DNA from: Apostichopus japonicus
Lineage: Eukaryota > Echinodermata > Holothuroidea > Aspidochirotida > Stichopodidae
Direction: 5' to 3'
Length of the DNA stretch: 64,000 nucleotides
NCBI RefSeq assembly: GCF_037975245.1
Contig: NC_092568.1
Coordinates: 188,001-252,000, forward strand
Shown here: piece after piece, positions 51,701-60,700 of the stretch
How the letters are laid out: each line of letters starts with the position of its first letter
How positions within the stretch are numbered: position 1 is the first letter of the stretch
Notes under the pieces: generated by a model
The model's input: the letters and a program-made list of their open reading frames with translations, nothing else
The model's database searches: none
What the model was told of the DNA's origin: nothing
Program-made: the position numbers and the translations under genes

Positions 51701-54700
51701 ATTATTTGCCCACATTTATGATTAGAAAGAAACTTTAAATAATAATATTCAAGCTGCGTGCATTATCTCAAAAACAGATTTATGATGATTTTTTTTTCTT
51801 TGTAATTTCACCAGGAAACCTATCAAGGCAGTACCACTCAAACTCCACGATACCAGACTGATTATCCACCACCCCTCCAGGACCACACTGAGGTCCCATC
51901 TGACTACCCATCTGTACCCATCACAGATGAACCAGACATGGAGGAGGCAGAGGAAAACAATGCAACCAGCTTCTCGGTTGACGACATGATAGAGATGATG
52001 GAGCAGAACTGGAATGCTCTGTACCAAGCCGCTGCTGAGACTGCTGTGCCTCTGTTGGATATGGTGAGTTTGACCTACAGGGGGCCACAACATGAATGAG
52101 GATTTAGGCCCTGCGAATGAAAAATGGAATGGTCCCTTTGAAGAAAGCAAGGGGAAAGGTGGATGGGGTGACTATACTTAGGCCCACAGTATGGAGGGAC
52201 TCTTTAAGCCAGAGGACCAATGTCACTGGAACCTAAACCTCTAGGAAAGCTTCATTAACCTCTCTCCTTTCTCCCACCCCCTTCCCCCACCCCCATTCAT
52301 CGGTCATGGCATGCCTTGCTGGTTGCCTTGCATGTTGGAGAATTAACAAACTTGAAGGCAGATTTCAACAATGCCAGAGGCAGGGATAGAAAGTTTTTTG
52401 GGGGAAATTTGTTTGATTTGATTTCTGTCTTTTATTTCTTAGTTGCCAGAGGAAATGAAAGATGTTTTAAGACAGCCAACATTGTTTGGAGTTGCTTGGA
52501 CGACTTTCATTTGGTTTGAAGTGGCGGTCAGCTCCTTTTTTGCTTTACTGTTCTGTGGATGTGTAAGTAGTACTCAGAGTCAATTGTTATTGTTATTTCG
52601 ATTTTTTTTTAAATAATTGTTTAACTTAAGTGTTTCTTATTCGTTGTTCTAAAGTCAAGATTGTTACAGCTTTGTGAGCAACATTCATTTTGTTTTCGTC
52701 TAAAATCATAGAGAAGTTTTTCAGCATTTCACAAACCATTGTGTGTAGTAAACAATGTTATGTGGCATTGTGTGCTGTGTCAAATCTCAAGATGTCTCTT
52801 TGGTAACAGATTTGGAGATACAATTCCAGTTTTCATTGCCTCGTAAGACATTGACAACATAGTGTATGTAACACAATGGAGGCATTTAGTTTGCCAAACA
52901 TTTGGTGTCTCTGCAAAGACACGTGCAAATTATAAACGAAATCCAGATCTTCGTCAACTGGGGGCTTGTTTACAGACTGCGAAACATTGAGGTCCACAGG
53001 CGCGTAGCCAAGGGGGGGCGAAGGGGGCAGCCGCCCCCCCTTGAGCATATTTTAAAAAAAAAATTTTAATGTTTTTATGATATCGCTAGTATTTTCAAAA
53101 GAGAAAATGCTAAGATGCAACTTACAAGGCCTGGGAAGTGCCATTTCCAGCGATCTGGGAGGCATTTTCAGCCAAAATTTTCTTGTACGCTTCTCGCCAA
53201 CTCATGGTGGCGCTACGCTTAGATAGTTTGCAATGCAGAATCTACAGTTTCGCCCCTCCCTTGGCAAATTCCTGGCTACGCGCCTGGAGGTCCAAAAGAA
53301 TTATTCCCAGGGTAATGTCTGAAAAGTTTGTAAATGAAACCGACATTTCCCATGGTATTGGATTCTAGATAGATTTAATTTGCTGATTGTAAAAGAAACA
53401 AACGTTGACATATCATCTTGATGTTCCAGTTGTAGACCACACCCATTAGTTTTCAAAGAGAGTTGTGATTGGTCGACAGGATATGTATCCTTTTACCAAT
53501 GATAATTGCAATGGAGGAGAAAATCAGAATCACCTCTACCTCCTGACCCCCCCAACCGGCCCCACCCCCATCCCATTCATCTTATGTGGTCATGGCTTTG
53601 TGAAAGTGTTACATTTCAAGGTGTGGCATGAATTGTATATTTTGATGTAATTATATGTTACTGAAGTACAAACATATGGTTATATGACATTTTGTCAGTC
53701 TGTGTATATTTTTCATCTCTGCCATTGACTCTTTTTGGCAATTATCACCATTTAATTCACTTTTTTTTATACTCTCTTTTGCAGATTTGCAGTGCAAGAA
53801 AAAGCAGAGGTTGGTATAATTTTGGGATGACAGGCGATTCTTTCATTGATTTGACAAAATTGCCCGTTTTAAAATACGACAAGGGCGAAAAAAAAAGGAA
53901 ATTTTGAAAAAATCGTCTGTGCACTTTTGCTTCAGACTTTGGTCAATTTTATTGTTTGATTTCAATTTCATTTTACAATTACAATCTTAACTTTACCTTG
54001 ATTCTTGTGGGTGTTCCTACTTGAATCTTAATAACTTAAAGCAGTTATCTCATTTTTAATCAATTTTGATCTATTTTCAGATCTATTTTAAGATGCTATT
54101 TAATACTAAAATTTCATCATGGTAAAAAAGTTTCTGGCCGACAGAATGTTGAGAATCGGATGAAAAGTTAGTTATCACTTCCTCATTAAGTTGAATCTTA
54201 CCTCGATCACTAGTGGTCTAATCTGGACTATTATTGGGTAGGTGAGGTATTAAAGTTGTTGACCAAACTTATAAAACTGCTTTGATATCTTGAAAGATGC
54301 TGTCACAGGGAAAAATGTTTCACTTGTAATTTATCACATAGTATATAGTATGATGCATATCAATGCAAGTTATACAGATTTCAATTCCTTGTTTGTTTGT
54401 TTTTCATAAGATTTGCACGATTTCCATCTCCGACTTCATGCCATGCTGGCCAAATACCATTTTCAGGTCCATGGATTTGGTAGTGATTTTAGTAGTTAAC
54501 CTCTTGAAGGTGCAGACAAAATTCCTTGAGGTGTCATCTACAAGTTTTGAATTTCTCCAAAGCTTCAGCAGTATGTTGTTATCTTTGTTTTTATTGTTGT
54601 TGTTATCGTTGTTGTTATCTTGCAGCGTACCAAAGTGATTTAGTGACAGAGATACACATGTTGACAGAACAGAAGGCCAAGGCTCTAGACGGCATGAAGA

Positions 54701-57700
54701 CGACCACCAAACACTTTGACGACCTAAATAATGAATACTTTATCTACAGAGGGGAGATGAAAACAATAGAACAAGATAAAAAGGATCTTGAGGTTTGTCA
54801 TTTATCAGCAAACTTGGAAGCAGAAGTAAATGAAACAAAGGAACACTGACTGAGAAATTATAAAGAATTTCAGAAAAGCACAGACATTTTTTGGTTACTT
54901 CAGGATTTTGAGTACTCTGGTGCTCTATTAAAAGCCATCCAGCCCTTACCTCTCTACCCAAAACTGTCTATGCTCATTTCAAACGAATGCAAATCTCTCA
55001 ACATTTATTTATTTCAAAAAAAATTTGACAATTGATCTTTTTTTTTTAAATTTCATTCTTTTCAACCAATTTTTCTCTATTCCAATAGGTGACAGACTAC
55101 ATTTAGCTTGATGGAGGCCATTCCACTTCCTTGTTTTTTTTTTAGTAATAGGGGGCAGGTGGCGGGGATTAGAGTGGGGGACAAGGAGCCTTAGGATACA
55201 CTGTGTAACACAAGTTATTATCTGATGAACCCCTATGACCCATTGGAATATTATTTATCTTGTTGATAAATGTCATTTTCTTTACCATCAGAAATGTCAA
55301 AGGTCAAGCTGTAATTTTTTCTAAAAATTTTCTACTAATGGTGTCGTATCTATCTTTTGTAGCAATTGTACGAAGAGTTAAAAGCAGAGAAGGAAGAGCA
55401 GGACAAGATAATCGCAGAATATGAAGAAACCAACCAATCACAGTTGACAGAACTAGACGGAATCAGAACAAAGGTAGGTTGAATAAATGCAACTCACTTT
55501 ACATGTCTGCACACTCCCTGTGCACTCCTGTTTCGTACTAAGGCTAGTGTCGTAACGTAAATGTGATGTTTTTAAAATAAATCAGGGGCTATATGAGAAG
55601 TTTTATGTTCTTGATAGAGGAGCTGAGCGATGTTATTAGAATGAGAGACAAAATTGAATCCGGTCCAGACCAATTACATCCTCCATCCAAGAACGAACCA
55701 AAAGAATGTTTCGTTCAACAAACAAAAAATAAATGGATGAGCTAGCATAAGGAAGGTGCATGTATGGAGGCATACCTTATCCAAAATTTAAATCTAGATG
55801 AGAGAAGTAAGGAAGGAGCTTGTGTTGACTATTCAGTGTATTCTACTGTACCTTTTATTGAGAAAGAGAGAAGAAATTAGTTGAGTATAGGTATACGAAT
55901 GACATGATGCAGTATTTAAAAGGATATGAAAGATTATGGAAAAAAAGGAGTTTTTCAATCAAATGCTAAATGTTTTAAGAGACAGGCAGATTGCATGCCT
56001 CTCCCGCCCCTGCCCCCGCCCCTGCCCCCCGAGGACAAATATTTTGCAGGCCACGACAAGGTACCCTTTTAAAACAGCCTGCAGACTCTTTTAGCAAGTG
56101 AAACAAGGAAAATGGCCTCTTATTTCCCATATAATGGTAGGATTCCATTGTTGTCATGGGAATACAAGTGTTGTTATCTACAGAGTGGGTACAGAATTCC
56201 TTACGGTCTTGCAATGTCAGGTTCCTGCTCTCTCCTCATTTAACGAATGGCGTTTACCCATATTAAAGTGAATTATCATAATTTACGGTTTGTCTTCGCA
56301 CACACTTGTAACACTCATTTTATTCTACCAGGAGACAACTTTAATGGTAGCTTTGCTGTATTGACATGTGCACAATTATTTACAAATTTTCCTCAGGTTT
56401 CAAGTCAAGGAGATGAACACAAGAAGGCCAAGAAGGAAATCCAGCATTTACAGAAAAAGGTTAAGGAGGTAGGTCATGTCCACACAACTTGAATTTAAAA
56501 ATAAAAGATAGAAAGCAGTTTTGATGTAGCCTGATTCATTTTATTATGCTGCATTTCCTTCCAGGTATACATTTTGTCATTGAAATTACGAGGATTTTAT
56601 GTTAAACAAATCCTCCCCCAAAAAAATTCTCATCCCAATTGTGTGTTCAGCTAGCTGGTAATAAGTCTTTACCACTGGATATTAAACAATAAAAACATTT
56701 GGCTAGATTCGTAAATGCAAGTGAGATATTGCTCTAGGCATTTGCTTTGTTTTGATACTTTGGGTTTGGTAAAAACTATTCCTTTAGTACAACTTGACAT
56801 TGTCTTTCTTGAAATATCAAATATCATTAAAGGTCATTAAAGGTCAAACAGGGTCTCCATGTTAAAAAAATACATATAAATGCAGAGTATTAAGTAAATA
56901 GAAATATATTAGTCCAACTCTCAGATAGACGACTTGTTTCATGATTGAAATGTGAAATTTCCAAAATCGTTTTTATTTTAATGTGCTGAGGTACATTGTG
57001 CAAGAACATGGAATTTCCTACACGGACGAAACTTCGAACTGTCTTTATCACTCATCGCTAAAATGCAACTTAGAACACCCTTGAAATTTTAAATCCCTGA
57101 TTGGTTTTGATCAAGTCACTTGATGATAACCTTTACCAACATGCAATGACATCCCATCACAGGGATGAATTATTATTCTCCAATGTTAGACAGTCGTTTC
57201 AAGTTTTAAGGACAAGAAAACACATTTGTTTATGAAATCCATGTATGACATCACAGTTTTATTTTCCATTTTATTACAACTAAAATGAATCAATCAATAT
57301 CAAGGATTTATGTCTTAACAGTGGAACAAGCTTATCAAGCTGGGAGTTATAACAATGTGCTCCCTTCCGTTTTACTAGCTCTGTATCATAACTTGTTAAC
57401 ACGGATAGGGTCTCAAATAAGCTACTGTAAGGCTTCCTGCTCCTTGGGTCTCTAAACTAAGTCTCAGACCTTTTATATATATAATATACATGTTGCATTT
57501 TGACAAAATTCTGGTGGGTAAATCACACTCTTACCAAACCAAAGAGCCAGTATACACCTTCTGTCTAATCCAGCTAGTTGTTACTCTCGCCCTAATCATC
57601 GGTTTTAAATTCAACTGTGGCATCTTCGTAGAATACCAGACTCACAGATTCACAGATGTTATTTTCAGACACGTATTGTTGTCGTATTAGTAGGTGAACA

Positions 57701-60700
57701 AGGAAACACTGACTGGAGAATTACGACAAGATTTAAAGAAAAAAAAGAAAAAAGATTGTTGATTACAAATGGAATTTGAACGAGTAACCTTTGGATTACA
57801 TCACATTTCTTGGAATCATGAGGTCGGATGAGGTCAATGGTTCAAATCCCCTTTCTAGTCAACAGTTTGGTTGCTCTTTGCAACATAATTATTACTTTTT
57901 TTCATCAATCTCTTTTTGTTTTATTATAAACAGCTAGAACATCAAGTGGAATCTCACCGTAAAGAATCTCACAGTCTGAAACAGAACATTAAGCAGTTGA
58001 CGGATAAAACCAAAGATCTGTCCAAGTCTAAAGAAGAGGTATTTGGAATTTTTAGTCTTTTAACTTCTCAATGGCAGATGTCATACAGTAATTTATGTCA
58101 TTGCTAGGGAATCAGTTGTATAAACTGCTTGAATTTATTCCCAACAAATCCATCTGTAAGATCCATGCAATATCTGCAACAGTATGACTCAACATTATTC
58201 TGAACGATTGAACTTTGGGAGAAGGTTTTACTCACGTGGACGCAAGTCAGAACCTCCGTTAAGACTAACCCCATGACGGTTAAATAGAGCCTGGAATAGC
58301 CTCCACTCCAAGGAAGTACATAGCCTCTAAAAACTTACTATAGACAGACCCTATAACAGAAGCAATAAGACTTAACCCCATGGCAGTTCAATAGAGCCTG
58401 GAAGAGACTCCACTCCAATGAAGTACATAGACCCTATAACAGAAGCAATAAGACTTAACCCCATGGCAGTTCAATAGAGCCTGGAAGAGACTCCACTCCA
58501 ATGAAGTACATAGACCCTATAACAGAAGCAATAAGACTTAACCCCATGGCAGTTCAATAGAGCCTGGAAGAGACTCCACTCCAATGAAGTACATAGACCC
58601 TATAACAGAAGCAATAAGACTTAACCCCATGGCAGTTCAATAGAGCCTGGAAGAGACTCCACTCCAATGAAGTACATAGACCCTATAACAGAAGCAATAA
58701 GACTTAACCCCATGGCAGTTTAATAGAGCCTGGAAGAGACTCCACTCCAATGAAGTACATAGACCCTATAACAGAAGACCATTCCATTCAGTAGCTCGTA
58801 AAGACTACTTGATTATAGCCGAATCCTACAGTAGAAGACTGGTCACGGCTCAAGCCAGAGCCCCTGAAAAGCTATGGTCAAACTAAACATTAAGACTCTA
58901 CTGGACTGTAGCCAGGCCTTATACAGTGAGACTGGTCACGGCTCAAGTCAGTGCTACTTCCATTCACATCAAGTGACTCTACTACAAGGACTTAACTTGT
59001 AATATTCCATGTGGTTTCCCGTTGGAGGAGTTTTTTCAAGACCACATGAAACAGTATCTTCATTGCTGTTGGTTCATTGCAGGTCATTGTATGCTTTTAA
59101 CCATAGGTCTTTAAATCTTAATATTTGAAAATTTATTTTTTTATTCTCAAATGTTCAATTTTCTGTTGTCCTCACCAACCTTCCATCCTAGCTGTCAGAT
59201 GGAGGTTCTGGTCGCAGTAGCTTATTAGACGGCCAAGTTACCCCTGCGTCCAGCTTAGATGGGTCTATGGTAAAACAATTGCAACCTTCCTCCCTCCCTT
59301 TGTGTTTGGTTTATAAGGTCCCTGGCTGGTATTATCTATTTACCTACCCCTGTGGTTCCTTTTTCTTGCCCATGCTAGGATTCGCGGTACAGCACCCTCC
59401 ACTGAACCCCACCCCTTTTTTTATTGTTTGCTTGACTGGGTATGTGGGATAATAACCAAGTCACAACTTTGGTACCCTTTTTACCGCAAACTATAAACAA
59501 TTGATGTTCTGTTTTTTGGGGGTTTTCTTATCAGCTTTGCTATTTTCTTTGACTTTAAACATTGCAAATAATCAGGTGACAAGCATGTTGAAAAGTTTGG
59601 TTTGTCTGTACACGGTGCTTGTCTCAGCTTGAATTATTTACTAAATACAATTCGCTGCAATTTAGTTACAGAGTCAGCACTTCAAATGAAACATTTTCTT
59701 ATATTGAGCAATCATTGGCAAGGAATAGGCATGGATATTTCTGACCTTTTTCAGCACATGTTAAGGTAACGATGTGGGTAAGGGTGTTTGGGTAGAGGTC
59801 AGGGGGGTAATGGTCAGGGGGGTAAAGCTAGGTTATGTTTTGGGGTAGCTTTCAATACAACTATGGTAAAGCATGAAGCTCACCTACCTAGCTGTTTAAT
59901 TAGGGTCGGTGCATGTGCTTGATGAGAATCTATGCTTTTCATTTGATGAGCTTCACTTGTCATTTGATGAGATTCTTGAGGTTAAAGGTGAAAGACACAA
60001 TAAACATCATAGGTTCATTTTGATTTTGAACTTGAGAACAGGTTTTAAACAAAGTTGCATGGCATATAGGTAAAATATTGGGTTGCATGGTGGTCTTTAA
60101 TATTTCAAAGCAATTAGCAATAATATACAAAATGTGGAACCATGTTGACATCTATAAATGTCATAAGAATTTGTTATTGTTATGATAAATTTGGTGACTT
60201 TGGTAACTTTCTGAAGTGTTAACCTCACTACACTATTCCTGGTATTCGTTAGTTAGTTATTTCAACAGTAGCTTAATATCTAAAGTTGAGAATTGACTTA
60301 TCATCAGGTTCAGCTTTTTCTGTCAAATTTGAGAGCTTTCCCCAAATGACTCTCTGAATTTTGACATTTTTCGTTCATATTGGTGTTAAATATTGTAAAC
60401 GCTTCTTACAGAATAGCCCTTTGTGGTCAATATGATTTTCTTTTGAATTCTTATCAACAGCAAATTTGAGTAAGACTAAATTAACAACCAAAATCTGAAA
60501 CAGTGACAGGAATCCTGTCTTGAACCCAAAATTGTTGTGCCACTTTACAAATGGGTGGTGTTGGCTTTTTTTTTTGCACAGAGGGCTTGCCTTTTCGGTG
60601 ATGGGTTCAATGATCTTTGCCTGCCTTATTTAGGGTTTGGAAATGATTTTGATATTTCTATTGCAGAATAAATTTTAATAACCCTGTTGATGAGAGGACA

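Larger units (their letters stand above)
53810..57933. other. TANGO1 introns 8-11 around exons 9-11
   Basis: Short exons in AT-rich intron sequence. Contains TTGTTG runs near 54580, a C-rich tract near 56000-56030, and one copy of a small repeat at 57398-57460. No other gene. Confidence 0.45.
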
